Of a DNA stretch of 64,000 nucleotides, positions 26,847-36,308 are shown one piece after another. The position numbers and the translations under genes are program-made. The DNA lies in assembly GCA_030828505.1 (NCBI GenBank), contig JAURCJ010000002.1, forward strand, positions 108,176-172,175, given 5' to 3'. How positions within the stretch are numbered: the first letter of the stretch is position 1; each line of letters begins with the position of its first letter. Source of the DNA: Alphaproteobacteria bacterium (GTDB lineage: Bacteria; Pseudomonadota; Alphaproteobacteria; TMED109). Under the pieces are notes generated by a model, which had not been told where the DNA came from, did not search any database, and saw only the letters and a program-made list of their open reading frames with translations.

Positions 26847-28427
26847 ATGGCTAAAAAATTTGATTTAAATGATGACAGTGTCGTAGTTATAATTGGCTCT
26901 GGTGCAGGAGGTGGCACACTTGGAAATGAGCTTGCTCAAAAAGGTGTAAATGTTGTTTGTCTAGAAGCAGGTAAAAAGTTATCTCTTGATGATATTGAAA
27001 ATGACTGGGGAGCTATGTTTGGTAAACTTAGTTGGGTTGATAAGCGTCAAGGTACTGGTGATTTACTAGCAGGTCTTCCTTTATGGGTATGTAAAACAGT
27101 AGGTGGTACAACAGTTCATTGGGCTGGAGCAAGTTTAAGGTTTAAAGATCACGAATTTAGAGCTCGTTCAAAATATGGAGAAATAGCAGGTGCTAATTTA
27201 TTAGATTGGCCTATTGATCCGAATGAAATGGAGCGTTTTTATTCAATGGCAGAAGATAAAATGGGCACAACAGGTACGCATGGTATTCCAAGATTACCAG
27301 GAAATAATAATTTTCAGGTTATGGAATATGGTGCGAAGGCTCTAGGATATACCGATGTTCATACTGGAAATATGTCAATTAATTCTCAGCCAAGAGATGG
27401 AAGGCCTGGATGTCATCAAATAGGTTTTTGTATGGCTGGATGTGCAATAGGTGCAAAGTGGTCTACTTTATATACAGAAATTCCTAAAGCTGAAGCTACT
27501 GGTAGATTCGAGTTGAGATCAGAATCTATGGTTTTAAAAATTAACCATAATAAAGAAGGTAAAGCTACTGGTGTAGTTTATGTTGATGCTGATGGAAATA
27601 CGCATGAACAAAAAGCAAGAGTGGTTGCAATAGCGGGTAACTCTGTAGAAACTCCTCGTATACTTCTTAATTCTGCATCTAATATGTTTACTGATGGAAT
27701 GGCTAATTCTTCTGGTCAAGTCGGTAAAAACTTTATGAGACATATGACTGGCACTGTATACGGAACGATGCCTGGTGCTGTTCATTTTGATAGAGGCACT
27801 CAAATGGCTGGAATAGTAATGGATGAATCCGGTCATGATGATAGTAGAGGATTTGCAGGAGGTTACTATATGCAAACTTTACCAGGCTTTGGATTATCTG
27901 CTATCGCTGGTAATATAGGTAATATGTCTGTTGATTCTCCTGGAAAATGGGGAAGAAATTATACTAGAGAAGTAGTAGAAAATTACAAAAATATGGCTGG
28001 AATGTGGCTTGTTGGAGAAGACATGCCTCAGGAGAAAAACGGCGTTACACTTCATGATTCTGAAAAAGATCAGTATGGTTTACCTATTCCTGTGGTTCAT
28101 TTTGAAGACCATCCTAATGATGTAATTATGAGAAACCATGCTTTTAAAGCAGGAAGTGCTGTTTATCAAGCAGGTGGATCTAAAAAACAATATCAATTGC
28201 CTCCATTCCCAAGTACACATAATTTAGGTACTTGTAGAATGAGTGCTAATGCTAGAGATGGTGTTTGTTCATCCACTGGAGCTACGCATGATGTTCCTAA
28301 TTTATTTATTTCAGATGGTAGCTCATTTACAACTGGTGCTGCAGCTAATCCAACATTAACTATAGTTGCATTAGCTATTAGGCAAGCAGAAAATATGTCA
28401 AACTTATTAAGTCAAAATTCTATTTGA
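26847..28427 (+). CDS. GMC-family FAD oxidoreductase (periplasmic dehydrogenase type)
   Basis: A 526-residue flavoprotein oxidising an alcohol or sugar. The FAD motif is GSGAGGGTLGNELA (17-30), followed by E40 of the dinucleotide-binding fold. The catalytic His-Asn pair is probably H458 (STHNLGTCRMS) and N501 (AANPTLTI). Three Cys in GCHQIGFCMAGC (C189, C195, C199) resemble the Cys set that carries an Fe-S cluster in bacterial FAD glucose dehydrogenase. It has no signal of its own, so it is probably exported with the upstream Tat subunit. A cytochrome subunit is not adjacent. A strong terminator follows. Confidence 0.9.
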   Translation: MAKKFDLNDDSVVVIIGSGAGGGTLGNELAQKGVNVVCLEAGKKLSLDDIENDWGAMFGKLSWVDKRQGTGDLLAGLPLWVCKTVGGTTVHWAGASLRFKDHEFRARSKYGEIAGANLLDWPIDPNEMERFYSMAEDKMGTTGTHGIPRLPGNNNFQVMEYGAKALGYTDVHTGNMSINSQPRDGRPGCHQIGFCMAGCAIGAKWSTLYTEIPKAEATGRFELRSESMVLKINHNKEGKATGVVYVDADGNTHEQKARVVAIAGNSVETPRILLNSASNMFTDGMANSSGQVGKNFMRHMTGTVYGTMPGAVHFDRGTQMAGIVMDESGHDDSRGFAGGYYMQTLPGFGLSAIAGNIGNMSVDSPGKWGRNYTREVVENYKNMAGMWLVGEDMPQEKNGVTLHDSEKDQYGLPIPVVHFEDHPNDVIMRNHAFKAGSAVYQAGGSKKQYQLPPFPSTHNLGTCRMSANARDGVCSSTGATHDVPNLFISDGSSFTTGAAANPTLTIVALAIRQAENMSNLLSQNSI

Positions 28428-28453
28428 TAATTAATTTTTGATTAAAAATTTAA

Positions 28454-28493
28454 GGCGCTAATTTTTCTTTATTTAGCGTCTTTTTTTTTTTTT
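28454..28493 (+). terminator. Rho-independent terminator after the GMC gene
   Basis: GGCGCTAA (28454-28461) pairs with TTAGCGTC (28473-28480) over 8 bp including one G-U, with an 11-base loop, and is followed by an unbroken run of 13 T. It lies 27 bases after the GMC stop codon and is the clearest intrinsic terminator in the window. Confidence 0.92.
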
Positions 28494-28559
28494 AATTTTT
28501 GATATAAAGTTATTTTTAGATAATATATAATTTTATTAAAGTTATTAGGATTTCAAATT

Positions 28560-31500
28560 ATGCTTAAGGCTACAAGACGTGATAGACCATCTGTAGCAAA
28601 TCAAGAAACTAACAAAAGAAGTAATAATCCATTAACGCCTAAAAATTTTAATTCTGGGTATTTTAAAAAATATTTTCTTTATATAATTATTTTGATTTTA
28701 TTATTATTTTTTAGTTTCATATTTTTTGCTCCAATGTTTATAAATTTGAAGGTATGGAAACCAGAAATAATTTCCATGCTAGAAGAAAATACTGGCAAAA
28801 CAGCAAAAATAAGAGGAGATATAGAATTAAAAATTTATCCATCTCCTCAAATTAAAGTTCATAACATAAGTTTAGTAGATGAAAAATCTGGGGTTATTAG
28901 TAACTTTCTTAGATCAGATAGTATAACAGCAAAATTATCGTTCTTTCCCCTTTTAAAAGGAAATATTGAGATAGAAAGTATATTATTTGACAATTTGACA
29001 TTAAATTTATTGAACACATCAGATAGAAAGCCAAATTGGGTACTAGAAAAATCTTTGGATAGTGAAGAAAATATAAATGATGTTGTTAATGATAAATACT
29101 TAAAATTTAATCAAATTAAATATCCTAAAATAAAGGTTAATGAGTTCAATGTTGCCAACGGAACAATAATATATAATAACACTTCTAAACTAAATTTCTA
29201 TAATATTAATATTAATACAAGCAAAAAAATAAATATTATAGAGGGGCAAATAAATATAAATGGAAGTAATTATAAATTAAACTCTTCTTTTAATAAATTA
29301 GAAAATAGTGAAGATTATTGGTCCACTAAGTTAACTATAAATAATAATAATATTGATATAAAAACTGATTTAAATATACGCTATACTGATTATTTTCCAG
29401 AAATAGAAGGTAAATTAGATGTATCTTATGACAATTTAAATAAAATATTTAATATTGATACAATAAAATATTTAAGCTTATTAGATAAAAAATCTAAATT
29501 TAATGGAGATATATCATTAAGCTTTACTAATAATAATTTATTTTATTCTATTTTTAACATCAATGCTAATATGGATGCCTTATCATTTACAGGTGCTTTG
29601 TCAGGAAATAGCGGGCTAGAGCCTAAATTAGAAATGGCATTATCATCTAACAGTTTAGATTTAGATAAAATTATTGATCATATAAATAATATTAACACTA
29701 ACAATAATAATAAAAGAAAAGAAGATAGTATAAGTTATTGGGATAAACATAATGCAAAGTTTATATTTACAATTGGAACATCAAAGCTATTGGATTATCC
29801 AATAAGAAACTTGAGTATAGAAATTAATAAAGAAAAGGACAATTATATACTTAATTCAGGTTATGCAACTTTCCCCGGAAATACTGAAATTAAATTGGGT
29901 GGTTTGTTTAAAAATAATTTTTCTATTTTTGAAGGCACATGTTCATTGACTAGTGATAATATAAGAGATTTTTATAGATGGTTGTCTATAGATTTAAATA
30001 ATATTTCAAACACTAGGTTGCAGAAAGCTAATATAGACAGTGAAGTTGTGTTCAGAAAAGGTGGAGCAACTTTTGCCGGTATAAAGGGCAAGATTGATTC
30101 TAGCAATTTTAATGGAGAAGTTAGGTTAAGATTAGGAGAAATCAATAGTTTAACTACTAATCTTGAAATTGATAATTTAAATTTAGATTCTTATTTGATT
30201 AAAGAGGAAATAAATGAAAGTGATGATTTAAATAAATATAACTTGTTAAATTTTGATGTAATTAATTTTGACCTCCAGTTAAAAAACTTATTATTTTTGA
30301 AATCTCAATATAAGGGCATAACTTTCAAAAATTCATATAAAAATAAAATTTTTACTATAGATAAACTAAATATATCAGATTTGGCGGGTGGAGAACTTAG
30401 CGCATACGGAAATATTAATTATGAAAAGAAAGAGGCAATATATGATATTGAAATTAACATAGATCATAATAATTTTTCTCAATTCTATGATTATTATCAG
30501 TTACCTAATATTTTTAAAAATATTATTATTAACCAAGGTGCAATTAATATTTCTTCTAAAGGTAGCTCAAATAAATTAAAAAGTAATATAGCCTTTAAAA
30601 ACGAAAACTCTAAAATAGATTATATTGGAATTATAGATATAAATAATTTCTTGATTAATTCTTATAAGGGTAAGTTAAATGTATTTGTAAATAATATAGA
30701 TAATGTTATAGACCTAGGATTAGAAGGGGAGACTATCTTCTCATCTGATTTTGAAATGAAAGATAATACTTTTAGTATAGAAAATATATCTATTAATAAC
30801 TCTAATTTTAATTATGCGGGCAATATTATTTTAAATAAGGCTAAAGATGATAAATTAGATTTTGATGTTGAGTTTACAACTAGCATTATAGATGTTTCAG
30901 CTATAAAAAGTTTGTATGACTATTTCTATAAAGACCTAAGCTATAAATATAAAGGAATTCTTAAAGTAAATTCTGATTTATTTACTATAAATAATTATGA
31001 AATATCTGATTTTAATATTTTGTTAAATGTGGATGATGAAGCAATTAATCTAAAAAGAGCAGACGGAAAATTATTTGGCGGGAGTGTAAACACTAATGTT
31101 AAATTTTCTATTATAAATCCTGATGAGTATGAAGGTAAAATTATATTCAAAAATATAAAAAGTTCTGAATTTTTTACAAATTATTTTGCTTATGGTAATT
31201 TTACTTCTTCAATTTCATCTGAGTTTATTATTAATGGTAGAGCAGATAATTTTGAAGAAATTTTTAATAGTATGATCGGTGAGGGTGATATTAATTTCAA
31301 AAAGAATATTATAAAAGGTTTGGATATTAATAGTATTATTAATGTTGCTAATATTGATGGTAGTGAAGATTTAATTGACTATGTATATAAATCTTTTTCA
31401 ACTGATAAAGATAAAAAATTGGATAATTTCACAATAAATTCTAAGTATGAAAATAGTAATCTAATCTTACAAACTTTTGAGATTAAAAATGATAATTTTT

Positions 31501-32027
31501 TTACTTTAACAGAGGGTAATTTAAATTTTAAAAATAACGATTATGATATTTCAACAAAATTTTTTAAGAATAATGATTTAGAAAATTTTTTATCTTTAAA
31601 TTTATCTCGTTCTAATAAAAAAACTATTAATTTAGCTAAAAGAAGAACTACAATCGATAACACTGACATAACAGTCAATAAAATAAAAGATAATAATGAA
31701 AGTATAGAGAGTAATAATAATTTTGAGAATGTATTAAGTAATTTAGCAGATGAAGATGAATCAAATACATTAATAAATGAGTTATTAAATGAAAATAATG
31801 TTAGTATAAATAATGAAATACAAGACAGTTCAGAATTATTTGATGTATTAGAAGAAAATAATATTAAGAGACCTTTACCTGTTTTTATACAAAATATTCA
31901 AACTTCTTCTTTATTAGATTATTTTAAACCTGATGCTCTAGTAAATAACATTCCTTTACCTAGGCTTCCTACTGAAGAAGATATACTTGATGATTTATTA
32001 GATAGTGTTTTGTCACCAAATGACTAA
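28560..32027 (+). CDS. AsmA-family envelope protein
   Basis: A 1155-residue protein with one N-terminal membrane helix (37-59) after a basic, polar leader, then a large region rich in beta strands and Asn. The AsmA N-terminal domain is recognisable from the WKPEIISMLEENTGKTAKIRGDI and KIYPSPQIKVHNISL segments, and the AsmA_2-like C-terminal part lies around 850-1000. AsmA/TamB-like proteins form hydrophobic grooves that move phospholipid between membranes. The last 150 residues are low complexity, Asn- and Glu-rich, ending in a Pro- and Leu-rich segment. It stands alone between the terminator and a GST gene. Confidence 0.85.
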   Translation: MLKATRRDRPSVANQETNKRSNNPLTPKNFNSGYFKKYFLYIIILILLLFFSFIFFAPMFINLKVWKPEIISMLEENTGKTAKIRGDIELKIYPSPQIKVHNISLVDEKSGVISNFLRSDSITAKLSFFPLLKGNIEIESILFDNLTLNLLNTSDRKPNWVLEKSLDSEENINDVVNDKYLKFNQIKYPKIKVNEFNVANGTIIYNNTSKLNFYNININTSKKINIIEGQININGSNYKLNSSFNKLENSEDYWSTKLTINNNNIDIKTDLNIRYTDYFPEIEGKLDVSYDNLNKIFNIDTIKYLSLLDKKSKFNGDISLSFTNNNLFYSIFNINANMDALSFTGALSGNSGLEPKLEMALSSNSLDLDKIIDHINNINTNNNNKRKEDSISYWDKHNAKFIFTIGTSKLLDYPIRNLSIEINKEKDNYILNSGYATFPGNTEIKLGGLFKNNFSIFEGTCSLTSDNIRDFYRWLSIDLNNISNTRLQKANIDSEVVFRKGGATFAGIKGKIDSSNFNGEVRLRLGEINSLTTNLEIDNLNLDSYLIKEEINESDDLNKYNLLNFDVINFDLQLKNLLFLKSQYKGITFKNSYKNKIFTIDKLNISDLAGGELSAYGNINYEKKEAIYDIEINIDHNNFSQFYDYYQLPNIFKNIIINQGAINISSKGSSNKLKSNIAFKNENSKIDYIGIIDINNFLINSYKGKLNVFVNNIDNVIDLGLEGETIFSSDFEMKDNTFSIENISINNSNFNYAGNIILNKAKDDKLDFDVEFTTSIIDVSAIKSLYDYFYKDLSYKYKGILKVNSDLFTINNYEISDFNILLNVDDEAINLKRADGKLFGGSVNTNVKFSIINPDEYEGKIIFKNIKSSEFFTNYFAYGNFTSSISSEFIINGRADNFEEIFNSMIGEGDINFKKNIIKGLDINSIINVANIDGSEDLIDYVYKSFSTDKDKKLDNFTINSKYENSNLILQTFEIKNDNFFTLTEGNLNFKNNDYDISTKFFKNNDLENFLSLNLSRSNKKTINLAKRRTTIDNTDITVNKIKDNNESIESNNNFENVLSNLADEDESNTLINELLNENNVSINNEIQDSSELFDVLEENNIKRPLPVFIQNIQTSSLLDYFKPDALVNNIPLPRLPTEEDILDDLLDSVLSPND

Positions 32028-32144
32028 TTTTTATAGCCAATAAATTAAATTCTTTTCTTATTGTTTAATTTAAAAATCTTTAACTTTTCATTATTTACTA
32101 TATTATAATAATTTAAATTTAATGATAAATATATGAGGTTTCTT

Positions 32145-32804
32145 ATGATAGAATTGTTTACTGCTGCTACCCCAAATGGGTATAAAATATCTATAGCATT
32201 GGAAGAGTTGGGACTTAAATATAAAGTCAGAAAATTAGATTTTAATGTAGCAGAACAGAAGGAAGAGTGGTTTTTAAAAATTAATCCAAATGGAAGAATT
32301 CCTGCTATAATTGATCATGATAACAACGGTATCTCTGTATTTGAAAGTGGTGCAATATTATTATATTTAGCAGATAAATATAAAAAACTTATTCCACAGG
32401 ACCCTATAGGTAGAATTATATGTATTGAATGGTTGATGTTTCAAATGGGTGGATTAGGCCCTATGCAAGGGCAAGCAAATGTTTTTGGTCGATATTTTGA
32501 TGAAAAAATACCGAGTGCAATAAATAGATATAGAAATGAGTGTAGACGGCTTTATGCAGTTCTTGATAAACATTTAGAGGGTAGAGAATGGATTTGTGAT
32601 GAATATTCTATAGCTGATATAGCTAATTGGACTTGGGTAAGAATTTATAAGTGGTCAGAAATTGATATCACTGGCTTGAGTAATTTAAGGTTGTGGATGG
32701 ATAGAATGCAAGAGAGGCCAGCGTGTCAAAAAGGTTGTAGCGTCCCTCCTAGATCTGATGAAAAATCACAAGTTAAATCAGCAAAGAGTATGATTCAAAA
32801 ATAA
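32145..32804 (+). CDS. Glutathione S-transferase family protein (YfcG/Ure2p-like)
   Basis: About 219 residues, starting at the ATG at 32145 because GAGG at 32136-32139 has correct spacing for it; an ATG at 32133 would overlap that site. The thioredoxin-fold N-domain has ELFTAATPNGYKISIALEELG, with Thr/Asn near the active site as in Nu-class GSTs, then INPNGRIPAI (cis-Pro) and ESGAILLYLADKY. The C-domain has the SIADIANWTWVRIY motif. It probably acts as a disulfide-bond oxidoreductase using glutathione. It is convergent with the fumarase gene, 2 bases apart. Confidence 0.88.
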   Translation: MIELFTAATPNGYKISIALEELGLKYKVRKLDFNVAEQKEEWFLKINPNGRIPAIIDHDNNGISVFESGAILLYLADKYKKLIPQDPIGRIICIEWLMFQMGGLGPMQGQANVFGRYFDEKIPSAINRYRNECRRLYAVLDKHLEGREWICDEYSIADIANWTWVRIYKWSEIDITGLSNLRLWMDRMQERPACQKGCSVPPRSDEKSQVKSAKSMIQK

Positions 32805-32806
32805 GT

Positions 32807-34426
32807 TTATGAAATATTAAAGGACTCAAAAAAGTCGTTACCTTTATCATCAACAACAATAAAAGCTGGAAATTCTTTTACTTCAATTTTCCAAATAGCT
32901 TCCATCCCTAATTCAGGATATTCTAGGCATTCTACTTTAGTAATATTGTTTTGGGCTAATTCTGCTCCTGGACCGCCTATAGAACCTAAATAAAATCCTC
33001 CATTATTTTTACATGAATCTGTTACTTGTTTAGATCTATTCCCCTTTGCTAACATTATTCTAGAACCACCTTTTTCTTGAAACATTTTTACATAGCTATC
33101 CATTCTTCCAGCAGTAGTTGGTCCAAATGAGCCCGTTACCATACCTGTTGGAGTTTTTGCCGGCCCTGCATAGTAAATAGGGTGATTTTTAAAATACTCT
33201 GGCATCTCGAAACCTGCATCTAATTTCTCCTTAATTTTTCCATGAGCCATATCTCTAGCAACTATTAATGTCCCAGTTAATATTACACGTGTCTTGACTT
33301 CATATTTACTTAAAATTTTACATATATCATCCATAGGTTGATTTAAATCAATCTTTACTGAATTTTTTGAAAGCTGTGAATTACCTATTTTAGGAAAATA
33401 TTTAGAAGGGTTTTTTTCAAGTTTTTCAATAAAAACTCCATTTTCATTTATTTTTGCCTTTACTTGTCTGTCAGCTCCACAGCTGACTCCTATACTAATA
33501 GGAAGACTAGCTCCATGTCTTGGAAGTCTTATGACACGAACATCATGACAAAAATATTTCCCTCCAAATTGTGCTCCAATTCCAAATTTACTAGTCATTT
33601 TAAAAATGTTCTTTTCCATTTCATGATCACGAAAAGCTCTTCCACTACTATTCCCATCAATGGGAAGATTATCCAAATATTTACAGGTTGCTAATTTTAG
33701 TGTTTTCATATTTAACTCTGCTGAAGTTCCTCCAATTACAATACCTAAATGATAAGGAGGGCATGCAGCAGTTCCTATATTTTTGATAAGAGGTTCTATG
33801 AAATCTAATATTTGTTTTGTTCTAATAACAGATGGAGTTGCTTGGTAAAAAAAGGTTTTATTTGCTGATCCTCCACCTTTTGCCACAAATAAAAAGTTAT
33901 ACTCATTACTATTTGTAGAATAAATATCAATTTGAGCAGGAAGATTTGTTTTAGTATTCACTTCTTCAAACATAGACAGTGGAGCTAATTGGCTGTATCT
34001 AAGATTATTTTCTTTGAAGGCTCTATAAATTCCTTTTGATAAATACTCTTCATCATCGTAATCAGTCCATATTAAAGAACCTTTTTTTGCCACAACAATT
34101 GCTGTTCCAGTATCTTGGCACATAGGTAAGACTCCTCCAGCTGCTGTATTTGCATTTTTTAATAGAGTTAATGCAACATATTTATCATTTTCAGAGGCTT
34201 CATTATCATTAAATATATGGGTTATTTGTTTTAGGTGAGATTCTCTTAAAAAATGTGAAATTTCATAAAAAGCAATTCTTGATAAATTTTCTAATATATT
34301 ACTAGAAATATGTAATATATTTTTTCCTTGAACTTCAGTTTGTTTTATAGGACCTAAATCTAATTTTCTATAACTAGTATTATCTTCTCCATATTGGAAG
34401 AGTTTTTCATAATTAAATTCAGTCAC
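32807..34426 (-). CDS. Class I fumarate hydratase (4Fe-4S)
   Basis: Interconverts fumarate and malate in the TCA cycle. The 539 residues match the E. coli FumA/FumB length. The three cluster ligands are C103 (PMCQDTG), C222 (AACPPYHLG) and C316 (GVSCGAD), with spacings of 119 and 94 equal to those of the E. coli ligands at 105, 224 and 318. The C-terminal domain contains [13 protein letters not shown]. It begins on the base after the sspB stop region and so is probably transcribed with sspB. The oxygen-sensitive class is used rather than class II. Confidence 0.93.
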   Translation of the reverse strand: MTEFNYEKLFQYGEDNTSYRKLDLGPIKQTEVQGKNILHISSNILENLSRIAFYEISHFLRESHLKQITHIFNDNEASENDKYVALTLLKNANTAAGGVLPMCQDTGTAIVVAKKGSLIWTDYDDEEYLSKGIYRAFKENNLRYSQLAPLSMFEEVNTKTNLPAQIDIYSTNSNEYNFLFVAKGGGSANKTFFYQATPSVIRTKQILDFIEPLIKNIGTAACPPYHLGIVIGGTSAELNMKTLKLATCKYLDNLPIDGNSSGRAFRDHEMEKNIFKMTSKFGIGAQFGGKYFCHDVRVIRLPRHGASLPISIGVSCGADRQVKAKINENGVFIEKLEKNPSKYFPKIGNSQLSKNSVKIDLNQPMDDICKILSKYEVKTRVILTGTLIVARDMAHGKIKEKLDAGFEMPEYFKNHPIYYAGPAKTPTGMVTGSFGPTTAGRMDSYVKMFQEKGGSRIMLAKGNRSKQVTDSCKNNGGFYLGSIGGPGAELAQNNITKVECLEYPELGMEAIWKIEVKEFPAFIVVDDKGNDFFESFNIS

Positions 34427-34876
34427 TTATTTATCCTTTTTAAAATCTTTAATGTTTATTATATTCTCTTTATTATCAATTTCATTTTCTTTTTTTATTT
34501 TTTCATTGTAATCAACTCTAGGAAATTTTAAATGAAAATTTGCATAGGGGTCTGAAAAAGATACTAATGAATTAAAAGGTATACTTAGCTTATATTTTAT
34601 ACCATCAAAAGAAAGTTTTATAGCAAAACTATCTTTGTAAATATTTAAATCCCAAAAAGAATGTTCAATTATAATAGTCATTTTATCAGGATATTTCTCT
34701 TTAAGAAAAGCAGGAATTTCTACATTCTTAAAGTTTGTAATATAAGTAATATAAAAATGATGTTTATCAGGTAATCCATTTAATGAGATATCATTTAATA
34801 CTTTTCTTACTAAGCTTCTCATCGCTTGAATGGTGAGTGCGTCATAGTCAATAATAGAATGGTTATTATTTTGCAT
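34427..34876 (-). CDS. sspB: SspB-family ClpXP adaptor (alphaproteobacterial type)
   Basis: Binds the ssrA tag and delivers tagged proteins to ClpXP. The 149-residue protein starts at the ATG at 34874-34876 (MQNNNHSII); the frame is open further up to 34930, but that part reads through the end of tmRNA and is not conserved. Family features are YDALTIQAMRSLVRKVL, DKHHFYITYITN and PFNSLVSFSDPYANFHLKF. The C-terminal tail is charged and would carry the ClpX-binding segment. Its gene lies directly downstream of ssrA, so the tag and its reader are neighbours. The recognition is good, while the start is less certain because no strong ribosome site is seen. Confidence 0.87.
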   Translation of the reverse strand: MQNNNHSIIDYDALTIQAMRSLVRKVLNDISLNGLPDKHHFYITYITNFKNVEIPAFLKEKYPDKMTIIIEHSFWDLNIYKDSFAIKLSFDGIKYKLSIPFNSLVSFSDPYANFHLKFPRVDYNEKIKKENEIDNKENIINIKDFKKDK

Positions 34877-34899
34877 AATTTTTTTTAAATTCCAATTTC

Positions 34900-34929
34900 T
34901 GGAAGTGGCAGATAAATCTACCACTTCCA
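34900..34929 (-). other. Stable hairpin between ssrA and sspB
   Basis: TGGAAGTGG (34900-34908) is an exact inverted copy of CCACTTCCA (34921-34929) with a 12-base loop. It lies at the 3' edge of the tmRNA gene and 24 bases before the sspB start codon. No U run follows on the minus strand, so it is not a canonical terminator. It could be a processing site or a 3' end structure of the tmRNA precursor. Confidence 0.6.
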
Positions 34930-34930
34930 A

Positions 34931-35200
34931 GAGCGTTCTGTTGCCAGGTGCTTCTTATACCTCGCCCAAACGGTGTGACGCGCTGGGAGTTGAACCACGG
35001 TATTTCTTACTGCTTATGCAGCAAGAGCAACCTCACGACTATTGTCGTTTGCAGTTATAAATTTGGTCCATTACGTAGGTACCATCCCGAGCAAAAGTAA
35101 ATACCCTTCAATGCATGTCGATCCTATTTCACCCCCTTAAATGATGGTGGAGGTGCCGGGTACCGCCCCCGGGTCCATTACATTTATATAATATCCCGTT
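34931..35200 (-). ncRNA. ssrA: tmRNA, circularly permuted two-piece form
   Basis: Rescues stalled ribosomes and adds a degradation tag. Read on the minus strand, the acceptor piece comes first and ends at 35145 with CCTCCACCA; an 8-base spacer follows, and the coding piece starts at 35136 with GGGGGTGAAATAGGATCGAC. The first seven bases pair with CACCTCC of the acceptor piece (one G-U), giving the tRNA-like acceptor stem, and CCGGG-GGCGGTA-CCCGG forms the T-arm. The tag frame at 35052-35014 reads ANDNSREVALAA and then TAA, so the full tag is AANDNSREVALAA. The order is the alphaproteobacterial permuted one. Outer ends are approximate; the 3' end is near 34931. Confidence 0.92.
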
Positions 35201-35232
35201 TATTGCCATAGCTGAATTAAATCAGCATTTTC

Positions 35233-35238
35233 ATTATA
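35233..35238 (-). promoter_or_regulatory. Candidate -10 box for ssrA
   Basis: The minus strand reads TATAAT here, about 90 bases ahead of the acceptor piece's 3' end and just ahead of a small hairpin (GCTGA at 35211-35215 with TCAGC at 35222-35226). No convincing -35 box is seen 17 bases further up. Perfect -10 matches are common in AT-rich DNA, so this is only a position guess. Confidence 0.35.
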
Positions 35239-35358
35239 ATTAATAGTAAATATTTATAAAGGTTTTTAAAATATTTCTTTATAAATAAAAAATAAATATT
35301 TTTATTGGATTAATTATCGTTTATACATTTATAATAATTTATGAACTGAGGTTAATTG

Positions 35359-36303
35359 ATGACTAATTCTAAAAATAATCTTTCCAAACAACAAAGAGAA
35401 GAAATTAATGCTTTAAGAAACAGTTCTAATAAGACTATAAGACCAGTTGCTAAGGGAATAGAAAAAATATTATACAAAGTTTTTCCTGCTCTAGATCATG
35501 GTTTTGTTAGAGTAGTAGATTATATGGGGGATGATCAGGCAATTGTTCAAGCTGCAAGAGTTTCATATGGTAAAGGAACAAGTCGTGTATCCGAAGATAG
35601 GGGTTTAATAAGATATTTGATGAGACATAGACACTCAACTCCTTTTGAAATGTGTGAAATTAAATTACATGTTAAGTTACCTATGTTTATTGCAAGACAA
35701 TGGATAAGGCATCGTACAGCAAGTATTAATGAGTATTCAGCTAGATATTCGGTTTTAGATAAAGAATTTTATATTCCAGAAGCTAAAGATCTTGCAGTGC
35801 AGTCTAAATTAAATAAACAAGGAAGAGGAAACACTCTTTCACCTAAAGATTCTGAAGAAGCTTTATTTTTATTAAAACGAGATGCAGAAAAATCTTATGA
35901 AACTTATGAATATTTATTAAATGAAAATCTTCAAGGTGATATTGTAGATAAAAATAGAGACGGTTTATCTAGAGAATTAGCAAGAATTAATCTTACATTA
36001 AACACTTATACTCAATGGTATTGGAAAACTAATTTACATAATTTAATGAATTTTATTTTTTTAAGAGCAGATAGTCATGCTCAATATGAAATTAGAGTTT
36101 ATGCTGATATTATATATAAAATTATGGAATCGTGGGTGCCAATTACAGCCGAGGCTTTTAAAAGCTATAGGTCTGGTTCAGTTGAATTATCTGCTGAGGC
36201 AATGAACGTAATAAAACTCATGGTAAATGGAAAAAAGGTCGATCAGAAAAAAAGTGGTTTAAGTAACAGAGAATGGAATGAGTTAATTAATCATTTAAAA
36301 TGA
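35359..36303 (+). CDS. thyX: Flavin-dependent thymidylate synthase
   Basis: Makes dTMP from dUMP using FAD and methylene-THF, replacing ThyA. The signature RHRTASINEYSARYS (about 117-131) fits the ThyX motif RHR-x7-8-S. About 314 residues, as usual for alphaproteobacterial forms with an N-terminal extension. I use the ATG at 35359 because GAGG at 35348-35351 is 7 bases upstream; a TTG three bases earlier is also possible. It runs toward the mrp gene on the opposite strand. Confidence 0.95.
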   Translation: MTNSKNNLSKQQREEINALRNSSNKTIRPVAKGIEKILYKVFPALDHGFVRVVDYMGDDQAIVQAARVSYGKGTSRVSEDRGLIRYLMRHRHSTPFEMCEIKLHVKLPMFIARQWIRHRTASINEYSARYSVLDKEFYIPEAKDLAVQSKLNKQGRGNTLSPKDSEEALFLLKRDAEKSYETYEYLLNENLQGDIVDKNRDGLSRELARINLTLNTYTQWYWKTNLHNLMNFIFLRADSHAQYEIRVYADIIYKIMESWVPITAEAFKSYRSGSVELSAEAMNVIKLMVNGKKVDQKKSGLSNREWNELINHLK

Positions 36304-36308
36304 GATTT

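Noticed and set aside
32038..32090. AT-only inverted repeat (TAAATTAAA/TTTAATTTA) after the AsmA gene as a terminator
   Set aside because: The stem has no G-C pair and no U run follows, so its stability would be low.
34877..34930. N-terminal extension of SspB starting at the ATG at 34930
   Set aside because: The added residues come from the tmRNA 3' region and hairpin, and SspB family conservation begins after the ATG at 34876.
35067..35181. Ten-base direct repeat GGTCCATTAC at 35067 and 35172
   Set aside because: Both copies lie within the tmRNA gene and probably belong to its structure; not treated as an attachment site.
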